From: Spisula solida
Taxonomy: Eukaryota > Mollusca > Bivalvia > Venerida > Mactridae
NCBI GenBank assembly: GCA_947247005.1
Contig: OX365946.1
Location: 6,084,453-6,148,452 of the forward strand
Reading direction: 5' to 3'
DNA: 64,000 nucleotides
Positions 41,501-54,300 of this stretch are shown piece by piece (the stretch's first letter is position 1; every line of letters starts with the position of its first letter). Below the pieces are notes generated by a model. It saw only the letters and a list, made by a program, of their open reading frames with translations. It made no database searches and was not told the DNA's origin. The position numbers were made by a program, and so were the translations under genes.

Positions 41501-44500
41501 ATGTTTTTATTGTCAAGGGGAGATAACCATGTAAGGAATTTTGGTCAGAATGTGACTTTTGTTTTCTTGATCGACGTATTATAGATTGTATTATATATTT
41601 GTTAATACTCATCTCATTTTATCATCTTAGTACCAAAATGACACCAATACATTTATTTTTGATCTGCACTATTTCAATACCGACATAAATTTGAATTGTC
41701 TGCTATAAAACAACATACCCCATTGTCGCGTTTTTAAATCCGTTTAGTATAATTACAGGGTGTTCAAAAAGTTCGTTCTCAATATTTAAATTCATATAAC
41801 GTTTTATTTGAGCTATGTACGTAGCAGACAATGCTAATTTCTTACTCTAATAGCTTCATTTAATGCCAGAGACATTAGAACAACGGTAAAACGCTCTGGA
41901 TTTCAACCTAAAATGTTTACAGTCTTCTGAGGTCAAAAAGATAAAATATTGAAACTCAAACATTGAGAACGAACTTTTTTAACACCCTGTATATCTATAC
42001 AGAAATAAAAGTTGTTTGTAAAACATGTATGCACCCTTGGAAGCCCTATAGTCTGAAATGGTAGGACAAAGCGTTCGTCAGTTATTGAACGGAAACCATT
42101 GGATCTATCTACCGACCGATCGACCGACATGTGCAAAGCAATATCCCCCCTCATCAAACATAGGGGACATGATTATAGCAATATCTTGCATTTTCTTTTC
42201 ATTCTCACATTTCTCCTATACCTGTCACACGGACAAGTCAAAGACATACATTATATATTACAAATTATAGGTCTTTGGGCAGGTGGGTGCATGTCGAGTC
42301 TCTATGGAAGTCACACGAAGAAATGATGCTTGTTGATCCAAAGTACTGTCTCAACAGGCATTCAATTCTTCGTGTTCTCCTAAACACACTGCACAGACTT
42401 CCGACTATCGTGTCACAGGGATGGGACTCCGTGCTTTTCAACATAATCGAATTCACAATCCATTCTTTCTATCTAAGCTTACAACGTTTCAACAAAGGTG
42501 ACATTGTCTATCTATGCTGGCACTAAGTAATAGTGAGATTAATTTATTCCAGGAAAAGGTCCTTACTGCATAAAACCATCAATGCTGAATATCAACATTT
42601 TAATTTTAACATCACTATCTCATTCAGACCAACCCACATGTTATCTCGTGACAATGCTTTATTCCAAGTTAAAACATGGTACGTAATTATCATTTCCTAC
42701 ATAATTTGGTCAGTGATGTCGCCATGATCACATTACATGACTGGTGTGACGAGTTCTAACTGGCTGTTAAATTAAACGGAGACATACCGGCGACACACTA
42801 TACAATGTTTGATTAGCACATGACCAAATATGTTCCTTATAAAATTACCATATTACCTATACACGTGTACTATGTAGTATAGTACATGTGTTTCTGTATA
42901 CATATTTCTCAGTAATGATATACATGTACGTGATTGTAGAGTTACTGGTAAAGTAAAAGTGGTACTTGAAACAACAGACACTCGACTCTAGCCATAGTGG
43001 TTTATATTCAATTTTGAAAAAAACATCTCAAGATTATAATAGATCTATTTATGAAGTTTCAAGTAGGTTGAAGAAGTTATCAGAATCAAAGGGTTCAATA
43101 TATTTAAATTCAAGGATGCTTTTGAAAACACTTTAGCATTATAGTTTCAAGTGTCGAACCCCTTTGTCAGATATGATCATGTGCCAGTGATAAAAATACG
43201 TAACTCTGGTATTCCAGCCGCATGTAGTATATAGAAATTATGATATAAAGATAAAAGCATGTATGTACTTGTGAATTAGACACAATGTCTAAGTGTTCAT
43301 TAAGGGTCAATCAAAGATATACAAGTGCGAGTTTGTCATCGTGATTAGAAACGGACGGTAATATATTCCCTTACTACTACCATTTATAATTTATAATCTG
43401 ACTGTAGCGTACTTGTATGAACTTAGGGTCCGGCGATGACACATAGTATGCCTCGCTAGATATGGTCGTGCTGACAACAATGGTAGGATTGTCAAGAAAG
43501 TCTACTAGTACATTAGCTAAATAAAAATCTAGATTCGCGCATGTGACGTGTCAAATACACATGCTTACATGCTTACAATTTGTGCAAATGGGATATCAAA
43601 TTTCTTAAACAATTATTTCTTTTCAAAGAAAGACTTTAAAATACGATACAATTACATATACTGGCGGACAACAGGGAAGGATAATTGCACATTCCCGAAT
43701 TTGAGGCAATGACTAGCAATTCTATACCTTAGTAGTGGTACCATTATAAAACTTCAGCCATTGTTCTGTATTCAATTGAAATATTAGTAAATCATTTGAA
43801 AATTCCAATTTCACCGCAAAAAAACGAACATTATAAACCTCAATGTTTTCAACTTAGAGAAGAGATAATACTAGTATGCCCATTTTCGATCAGTTTGTTC
43901 ACTTTAACAAAAAAAGAAAGCATTATCTTTCATTTATGCACAACGTTGGTAGATAAGCACATTCAGACAATAAAATTAATTGCAGTTATGTAAACCTTTG
44001 TATGTTTTACAAATACATGTACAATGAATATGGTGTTGCTAGTTTTGTCACGGAAACATACGACTTAGAGAGATATTCACATTACACAATGGTTCAGTTC
44101 GTTATTACAGAAGTTTTATCCAATGCCACGTTTCACTAATCTGTTTTAAATAAATTAAAAAAAGGACTTAAATAGTTCACACTTAAACCCCAAGATACCA
44201 GTTTAAGTTGCATGTACATGTTTATTCAAGTCACGTATACATGTAATAGTTATCTAAAACCGTAATTGGTTAATACCAATTTGTCTGAAGTTCAATTGAA
44301 GCAATAACTTTCCAAATTACAACAATTGGCAATTAACGTACAGAGGCCAGAGGTTTTAGTGATAAGTGTAGCTATAGTAGGTCAATGAGGACTTCTATTC
44401 TGAATAGTATGTGTAAAAAGTATCTTTAAAAATAAAACAAACAGAGGAACATATTCAGAAAGAGAGCAGACACTATGCGTGGGGACACTATGCGTGGGGT

Positions 44501-47500
44501 ATGGCCAGAAAATGCCGCCCATCCATGCTGATCATGTCATAGGTGCTTGTATATAATATTATAGTAACGATTTGATTATGATAAACGTTTTAATAAACAA
44601 TTCACACAAAGCGTTCAAATATTTTTAAAATGGAGGTAACGGCTGCACTACCCACATCCGGTTGACCCGTTGCACACCATGGTGTAGTTAAGTGCCTGTA
44701 TAAGTTCCACCTGAGATCATCAGGATTTTAAAGAAAACGAACAATTGAAGAAGATGCACGTATCTAGCACTTTATTTTTATTTAGTAGATTATAGGTCTA
44801 CTAAATAAAAATAAAGTGCTAGATACGTGCATCTTCTTCAATTATTCTTTTTCTTTTTATACTTTTTACGTTGTTATTATTATTATTATTTTATATATTG
44901 TTTAGCCTTTGTAATAAAAGAAAGGAAAGCAAGCAAAACTGAAATAAATATTAAAGTGATTTTGCAGTAGTTAAAGTGCACAAATAGAAGACAAGAAAGC
45001 TAAACATGCAGTCTGTATTATATGCTTATATCATACATTCATCGGTATGTGATGTCAATGACATGTTTTGTACAGTGACTTCCAGGTCACCAACAGTACC
45101 AGGTACCTGTGACCCTGCAGCCCCTGCACTGCCGCTCCATATATCATTGGTGGTGTCTCTAGTGTGAGCTCCGACTGCGGTTCCGTTATGATGTCCCACA
45201 TCGCTGGTACCACCCTGAAAATATAGAATATTGAAATCAAACCTCCTACTCCCGAAGCATCTCAATCACATCCTAAGTTCGTCATGATATATCTATGCAA
45301 ACAAGAAGCAAAACCTAACTAGGTAATTCAGCTTTTTATACCTGAAACTAGGTATTTCAGCTTTTTGACAGCCGAGTCTTTGACTTTAGATGTTTTGACA
45401 GCTGAAACTTGGACTTTCAGCTGTGATTTTCTCGTTCAGTTGTGTGTCGTGCAATTGTGGTATGTGATGTTTCTTTATAAAAACAGAAACTGGGTTTATA
45501 ACAATAAACTGTTAAGAGATCCAGCTTGAGATTAGTCTTAAACTCAGACCTCTGATGTGAGTAAAATCTCAATGATCACAGAGATAAATTATGTACATTT
45601 CGATCAGGTGATTTTGATCTGTTCGTAATGTCTCCAGGTGCATTAACAGATTTATCAGTTGAATAGACGGTGTTGGTATCTAGGTGCACAAACAATGCTC
45701 ATTCCCAAACAATGAACCATCCTAAATAATCAACAGACGCATTATTATCACCGAATGTCGCAATATTTAGTTACATGTATTCAATATACATGTTGTGATA
45801 CAACGCCCCAGTGCATATGTATGCAGGAATGTACATTACTGACAAGGGTCATTTTCCACAGCGAGCTTGGTTAAGAGGAGTGTAAAGAAAGTAGAGAAAC
45901 AAAAATGTAATATGTTTTACTGTACATTGTAAACATTTGTTGCTAACCACAACAGACAACCTTAATACGCACCATTTAAAGTACATGTATTATATTTCAT
46001 TTAAAATACAATTATGACATAATACATTATATGTTAATCATTAATTGATTTCTATGAAACAATCTCAAAATCATATTTCTCGTCACTAGTGAAATTCAGT
46101 ATAATAACAAATTCGTTATAACGACATTTTTATCGGGAACAAACAGTGTCGTTGTATCGAGATCTGACTGTATGTAGAAAGAGTTGTATATGTGCAGTAC
46201 TATTTCTTCCGTAATTTAAACTTTTGGAAATCAGACAGACACAGAAGATACCATCCATACCCCGATAAACTGATACTTCAAGTATCCCTATATACTGAGA
46301 CCAACAATAAATGACACACTGCATGGCTTTTGAAATTAGCGTATAACAATCAGGGAGGTGGTAATTGTGAAGGATAACTACATTGAAGTGAAGCACGGGG
46401 AGACTTTTTACAACCACCAACAAGCTAGATGAAGATCTTACCGTTGTTTGGTTGTTTGTATTTGATGCCTGTATTCGTCTGACATAATTCGGGCCTTTCA
46501 GTTGGTTGATGTAAGGGCAGGTAGGGAAATATAAGGCATGTTCTTGTATCGGGTCATCACCCACATCCCAAGTCTTCAACCCACCATCACATGTAAAACA
46601 TCTACATAGATCATCAGTACCTGTACATGGCGAGACGGTAAGGTTAATCATTAGATGGGACACATTTTAGACAACGCCGTCCAACATTCAATCATTTATG
46701 ATACTTGCAGTCAAATGTCTTTATTTGTTTCTACAAACTCTTAATCATTTACCACCAACCTGTCCATGCCTAGGACATGTTGTGTCCCGCAAAGGACATG
46801 CTATACCCTAAATCGGATTAAATCGGGACTACCCATTGGTGTATATACCAAGTGCTGAGCTAGTGCACAGACACTTTGGGTCTGGACCCCGCCCCCCCCC
46901 CCGCCCCAGCTACGCACCTGTGTATATTTTTATCATCAACATTGTATACCCAGACCCATACATTAATCACACAAACATTATTAAACGTATCCGGACAAAT
47001 AAAAAATATTCGTATATGCCCCTTTAGCTTTAATTTAAGCAGTAGAGGAATAACGTAGATTTTTGTATTAATACCAAATACATCCAACAAATGTTTGTGT
47101 GATTACTGAATGGGTCTGGATATATAAGAAATATTTAAAAAATATTTCCAGGCGCGTAGCGGGAGGGGGCGTGGTCCAGACCCCAAGTATCTGTGAGCTA
47201 GTGGACACAAACAATATTCCCCCGATGTTTGCAAATACTCAGTAGATTATTTGTCTAGGTTATCGATTAAATGATACAGATTGAATTTTGTAAAATGTCT
47301 CAAACCTTTTGTATTACATAATAAAGCTTATAAATATCCAAATAAATATTTAGAGAATAATATATTATGTTATACCGAATGATCAATATTGAATATATAT
47401 CTCACGACGGGTAAAACAATAAAAATAAATGAGTTGACAAAGCTCGTCTACAATGGTATTCTTATGAACGCGAACACTTTGGTTTCATAAATTTGTTAAT

Positions 47501-50500
47501 GTCATTGTTAGCTGCAGAGTATATGTTTAAATTATTTAAGTGTATTGAATGTTTGAATAATGACCGTAACAATGTATGATATAAGCATTTACGTCATCAC
47601 TGTTCCATGGCCACAATTATTTCACACAGTTTTAGCTCGCAATAAAAGAACTTATTTATATTTGAATATACAATGTATGATGTAGGGCCTACTGCCAGAG
47701 GCATTAACATGAAAGGAATATTGGTATGTAAACCTGTGCAATATTTCATAACGATACCAAAACACAGTTTAAAGCCCCCACCCAACCCCCCTTCTAAAAC
47801 GTGGGATATATCTTGGTAAGTTGAATTCCGTACAATAACATAATATGTATTGATTTTGCAAGCTACACAATGATGGGCGATGTCGGACACATGTATGTAA
47901 TTATTTAGGCCTTTCGGTCAAGGATAACCCATGAAAGTGCAAGCACTTATTTCCAATGGGGGTCCTGCTTTTTTTGCTGAAGGGACAGCGAGTAGAAGAA
48001 AGAGTTGTGATACAAGGAATCCGGGTGCGCTACCCTAGCTCGTTCCGAATAGACTCCCTGGTTCTTTAACGTGCCTGGTGTATAGCACCAATACACGCGA
48101 GACTACCTCTGGGTTTCTAACCAGTTCATCTCTAGTTGGGTGGGAAACGCTGAATAGCGTTTCAGAAATGACCAAGTGTCCCGGCCGAGATTCGAACCAG
48201 GGATCAGTAGTCAAGTGCGTTATCCACTCGACCACCGTGACACATGAATATTGTAGAGGCCTCCAATGTGTCATAAGGTAACTACCACTACCATCCCGAT
48301 CTAAAGCCCACAATTGTTGATTATCTTTGATATTAACTACCCCTTGTTTCGACTTCCAGTTTCCCGTTTTTGTTTCAGTATTAAGTGATAAGTTAACTGA
48401 TTATCAAAAACAGTCAGAGATAAAAACGGACTAGGTTGTGTGACCAGGAAACCGGAGGTAATGTGAACAATTTAACCCCTCCACACATAAACTTTAAAAG
48501 AGTGTGATACCTGCAATACTGCACTAATTGTGGCTTTTTACTACCATGCATACCCACCAGAAATCAAATGTACTACATCGTATATGGTACAAACACTCTG
48601 ATACCTTTCACAATATCTGGCCACGCCCTCGTCTAAATAAGCTTAGATCTATGACATCATGGTTCTGCTCTCAACATATAACTTACCAGTGTAAAACAGT
48701 CCAGCTATGGCAAACTGTTGAGGAGTTATGTTTACAGACTGTGGGAAGTCTCGGAAACTTGCTACTCTTGCTTGCATTGTTTGGTATCTAGGGGATTTCA
48801 TATTATGTGGTCCTTGAGTGACGTCACTGGTAGCACCTAACAGTTAACAAACCAATAGACATATTATTGGGTACGGGATACGAGAGGTGGCCTACTTATA
48901 TGAGAACAGTAAATAATTTCATATGAAAGATTCGGATGTTCAACACTGTTCAAATATAAGCCTGAAACCTCTCGAAGTAAACACAGCGTACGGATGATAT
49001 CGTAGCTGATACATTGGTGTTCAGATTTGAATATATAAATCATAATTTATCAAATAGAAGAATGTCTTTTATAACATTTTATCGAACAGAAGAATGTCTT
49101 TCATCACGTTTTATCAAATAGAAGAATTTCTTATAACATGTTATCAAATAGAAGAATGTCTGATAACAGTTTATCAAAAAGAAGAATTGCTTTTAACATT
49201 TTATCAAATAGAAGAATGTCTGATAACAGTTTATCATATAGAATAATATATAATAGCATTTTATCAAATAGAACAATTTCTTATAACATTTATCAAATAG
49301 AATGTCGTATCACATTTAATCAACTAGAAGAATGAATTATCACATGTTATGAAATAGAAGAATGTCTCTTATCACAGTTTATCAAATAGAAGAATGTTAT
49401 ACCACATTTTATCAAATAGAAGAATATTTAACCACATTTTATCAAATAGAAGAATATTTAACCGCATTTTATCAAATAGAAGAATGTTTAACCACATTTT
49501 ATCAAATAGAATAATGTTTAACCACATTTTATCAAATGGAAGAATTTCTTACCATTGTTGCTTAAAGCTCTCTGGAAATATAAAAACAAAGAAGAACCAT
49601 GACATACGTGTACTCATTATAAACATGATGCACACCAAGCAGTATTAGACACATTAAATCCATCATAAATGTAGGTTTTAAAATACAAATTATGTACTCG
49701 TAAATTCAGACATTCCAATTATAAGATATATTTAATATTAATATTGAAAACATACCGTCAAAGCTTCAATTCGGTCCTGTCCAATTTGTTTAATCAAGAA
49801 GGAACACTTCGGTGAATGTTTTACTCGTTCCTTCAAGGGGTCGTCCGATTCACCCCAATCTTTGAACCCTATTCCACACTGAAAACACCTAGTTAGGTCC
49901 CCTTGTCCATCTGATGATGAAATAAGGGTCAACATTATTCGATATTTATTAAACGGCAAATAACAGTTTGAAATGTTAGCTGTCCTGATCCGTTGAAAGA
50001 TGAAAATCATGATCAAGAATTTTCGCATGGCATTCGGTTGCAATGGCAACACTTCGTCCCTTTGGCGGAACAAGGTTGTAGCTCACTATATAGTATATAG
50101 AGACATATATACAACCTTGTTGTACCAAAGCAACGAAATATGTACAGTAACGTTAGTAACCAGTTTGAGACATTATTTTCTAGGTATTTATAGTTGAAGT
50201 ATGTGTGTGCTTCGTTTGATGGTGATAGCGATATATTGTAAATATCTAGTGGTCTCGGTACTTATAGAGAAATAAACAAAGGTTGAGAACCTTTAAACTC
50301 TAATTTTAATTCATCATGGAAATTTGAAATAATTGTAACATTGAAGTATAACGTTACCTTTTAGAAACAATCCTATCTTAGCAAGGTCTTCGGGTTGTGG
50401 TTTGTTAGGCGACCATTGACCGTTAAAAAAGGTTCCTAGTCTTGCATTGTAAGACACAAAATCTGGATATTTGGGAGGATCTTCTGGTGTTCTAAATGGA

Positions 50501-51359
50501 GTTCCTGATATCACTATGCTGTTATTGTATGGCAGGTTTTCACCTTGACGTTGTATTGTTGTAGTTGTACCATATAACCTTGCACGACTGGCCACGTCAC
50601 TGGAGTACATGTATGAGTACCTGCCCGGTGGTGATACACCCAGTGAGAGCTCTCCTATATCTGTATCAGTGACTTGTACAGGACGTGTACCCCTACCTTC
50701 GTCAGGCTCGTCATCCTCATATGACGGGTTCTCAGGCTGGTTGTATTCAGTCCTATCCAATGGGTACGCCATCAACTGGTTCATCGCAACAGTGGGTGAA
50801 TGCTCACGTCTTGATAATTCAAATCTCTCAGTTCTGTAAGCTGTAATATGCACATATAAACGTAAATTACATATTCACATGAAATATGTATTGTTATTAT
50901 AATTATGATATAAACACAATAATGACATTACATTAGATGTCTTCATACCGGAATCTCTGATTCAACCAAGCAGCAGAGAACATTTTTACAGGATTTCCCT
51001 CACTCAAACGTGTTAAAGCTCTTCTGAAAATCCCTCAACCCCTCACATAACATAGACAAGACGGGTGGAACTAAAATGACGGTACATGTACAGTAAAACC
51101 TCGTTATCTCGAGAACCCATCGGGACAAGCCAAATGCTCGAGATAAGCCTGGTGCGCGACATATACGAAATCTATGATGAATTGTTGTTCATGATGACCA
51201 AGTGTAACTATGTTTACGATGTATATGTGTTTGATACATGCATTTGGTTGTAACATTGTTTATCATGTCTATACGCAATTTGAATCGTGAGAACATTTGT
51301 CGAACTCAACTAGTTTAACACGAGTCGTATTTAGAAACAAACATATTCTAAGAGCAGTG

Positions 51360-51394
<35 letters not shown>

Positions 51395-54300
51395 ATGAAT
51401 TGATAAAAATAGACTATGTACATTGGTATTACCGGTATTATATAATAGTGATATTTTAGGATGAATTACATTGACAGCATATAAACTTGAATCTTCGACA
51501 CTAAGTGCCAAGTAACTTTAAAAATCATTCAAACGGATTTGAAGATCAAGAGCGTAGTCTATACGAAATGTCGACTAAAATTCAGTTTCCTCTACATGGG
51601 AGGTGATAAGAAAGGGCCTGACGAGCTAAATACGGTAGAGTTTGTAAAACACAACACTCTCTGTACAATGACTGTATATTTATCTGATGCGACTGTTGTC
51701 CATCAAGAAACTTTCTCTATTGTTGTTACACGACACTACTGTAGTTACATGTTTCTTCATGTACCAAATGGAGGCCAACACACACCTATCAAACTTATTT
51801 CCTTATTGGATATCGGGTGAGAGGAAAACCAAAGGGAAATTTTAGCGGACAGTTTCCTGTGATTAGAATTAAACAATCAAATCACACTTTCTATCTGTAG
51901 TGGTTACTTCCTTCCTTATTGTTGTAAGTAATGTTTGCTTCCATTAGAACACCTCATTATAACTTCATCGAAACTTAAGACAAAAATAAATTATATGAAA
52001 ATCCATTGAATGCACATGTTAACGAACACAGCTTGACATTCTGATGTGAGCAAAAAATATGATGGTTATGTTGTATCAAAGAATACCTATCGATACAACA
52101 ATAATGATAGATAAGTTTAGTACACAAAGGCACCATGTATGTTCATTTAACATGACACTAATGGCAGCCATGAATATTCGTGCTTATCCGTCGACCAATC
52201 AGACTTTTTATTTTAACCGGTCCAAACATGCTTACGCTACAATAAGGAAAGCACACGACGATTAATTACCGTTTGGTTAAATGTTATGTAGCCTACTATA
52301 TGATATGCAGATATGCTACAAACAAAAACTGTTTTTACTATGCCGTCTAGAAACAGTTCTTATTATCTCTCACTACAGAGATTGACTGGATGGTCTCTAA
52401 TGGGTAAGCTATCTGAGTGCTATGGGTGTGTAAATTAAACCCACCATCCACTTATTCGTTGTGATGTTGCAGATAGAGCGCTCTTCTTTTCCATCGGTAA
52501 TACATTTTATAAAACGCCAGATCATGTAATGAAACAGCTTGATAAGCCGACCAACAATAATAAGTCAAAGATTGCTTACCTTGAAAATAGATTTCATATT
52601 ATATTTCTGTCGCAGATAATTAATTATATTGTTTTGTCCAAATGATAAATGGTTAGAGCAAACGCATGTCCCACTATCTACGCCCCAATCACATATATAG
52701 TTTGGTATTACATGTAGTAACATTTTGCTCAATTAAATATCCGATATATAAGGGGGTTCGTATTTTCCCATGACCATACAATTCTAATTATTCACGATGT
52801 CGAAACCGATACCGCGTCATAATATATGACATTGTATCATTTAGTCCAGTCATTTCCTCATAATATCATATAGCATTTCATGCCGATTAGTTTCTCCAAT
52901 CAAAATACAAGACATACTGTCATTAGCACTTTGATATTATAAACATGTAGTAGCTTTTATCTACTTTGGACATATTTTAAAATACTGCACTTCCGATTGT
53001 ACTTTAAAGTTATTATGTGGACAACGAACATGAACATTTTAATCTATTCTCAAGTTTTAGTGCCACTGTTACGAGTGATTTAACATCATGTGTTACAGTC
53101 ACATGATCATGTGACTATTGTCACTAACATCGCGTGATAACGTGATAACACCATGAGTCCATAGTTTAAGAAGTATACTTTTTTTAAGTATATTTTTTCC
53201 TTCACGCAAGCATGTGTCATAACTCAAATTGTATCGATAAGGGGAAGTCACTCTATGTACGCGAGTTTGGATTTTGTTACGTGTGTGATAGGGTATATCA
53301 TAACGAGTATAGTTTGTTCAGCTCATAACCGCACTGTTAACTTATATCATGGCTACGGCAATTTACATTGATGTTAACAGAGGCGGTGTGGCTAAATCCG
53401 ATGATAATTGATGGGGTGTGTCTTAATTTTCAAAGGAATGAGTGCAATTACTACAGTGCAGGATAATATTATACTGCACTGTATACATACAACTTTATTG
53501 TTCTTTACTTCGGTCAACGTGACCTCTATCGAATGGTCTTCAAACATTTTTTGAACCCGATATGCCGATAAGACGAATACATGATAGTATAAACGGAATA
53601 GTAGAATTATGAGCTTATTGGATAGGATCCACGGGTTTAAGTACTGTTCGCGATGTAATATATCAATGGTTAAAACATGTTTATCAAAAGCCAGACGACA
53701 TCAACGCTAATACTCAAGAAAATACGTTTCTTTTTACATTTCATTCACAGAAGCGTGTGTACGTTTTTGATGAATGTCGGAAAGATTTAAGTGTATTTAA
53801 TATACATACGTCATACATAACCTTTCACATATTCCGGTTGAGTAATTCCATACTACACAGTTATTTTACACAAACTACTTCGATACAATTACGTAGAGTC
53901 GTATACATAAGTATACTTAACTGCCTGTTGTATTGGAATTTATTGTGTATTCATAAAGTCATATAAATATATAGAACCATAGATTCTACTTTAATATTTA
54001 ACTATTTTTTCTCAAACATATTTTTAAATTTTAATAAATACATTTAACTGCCACGTTTCATTATACTATTATGCACTGATATACAATTTACATGTCAGAC
54101 TTTGTGGTGGTATGATTCGTTTCGTTGACATTGTCAATGCAAACAACGTCGCGTGGCACTGGAAAAAACTATGACGAAACTAGTGTTCTAGTATTTTCTT
54201 GTTCTATTTAATTTACATAATCTAGAATATTCGCAACATAATAGTAGTGGGTAAAAAGTGATATGGTGATAGTATTTCAAATACATGAAAAGATAATAAC

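Larger units (their letters stand above)
46442..48836 (-). other. IAP exons 5-6: BIR2
   Basis: Exon 48836-48687: ATSDVTQGPHNMKSPRYQTM then QARVASFRDFPQSVNITPQQ, FAIAGLFYT. Exon 46620-46442: TDDLCRCFTCDGGLKTWDVG, DDPIQEHALYFPTCPYINQL, then KGPNYVRRIQASNTNNQTT. Canonical BIR with GLKTWDVGDDPIQEHA, close to the type II BIR consensus with an intact peptide-binding groove. The intron 48686-46621 holds a SINE and a MITE. Confidence 0.9.

Noticed and set aside
42058..42526. Overlapping short ORFs on both strands in the IAP intron
   Set aside because: No similarity, inconsistent frames, and the IAP exons join correctly without them.
46836..47090. Short ORFs with proline/glycine runs
   Set aside because: They fall in the GC-rich terminal inverted repeat and poly-C run of a MITE-like element.
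48787..48787. TAG at 48790-48788 as the acceptor of the BIR2 exon
   Set aside because: It gives a phase that does not fit any upstream exon; reading further upstream gives an open SPRYQTM-containing extension to a better acceptor at 48837, which restores phase.
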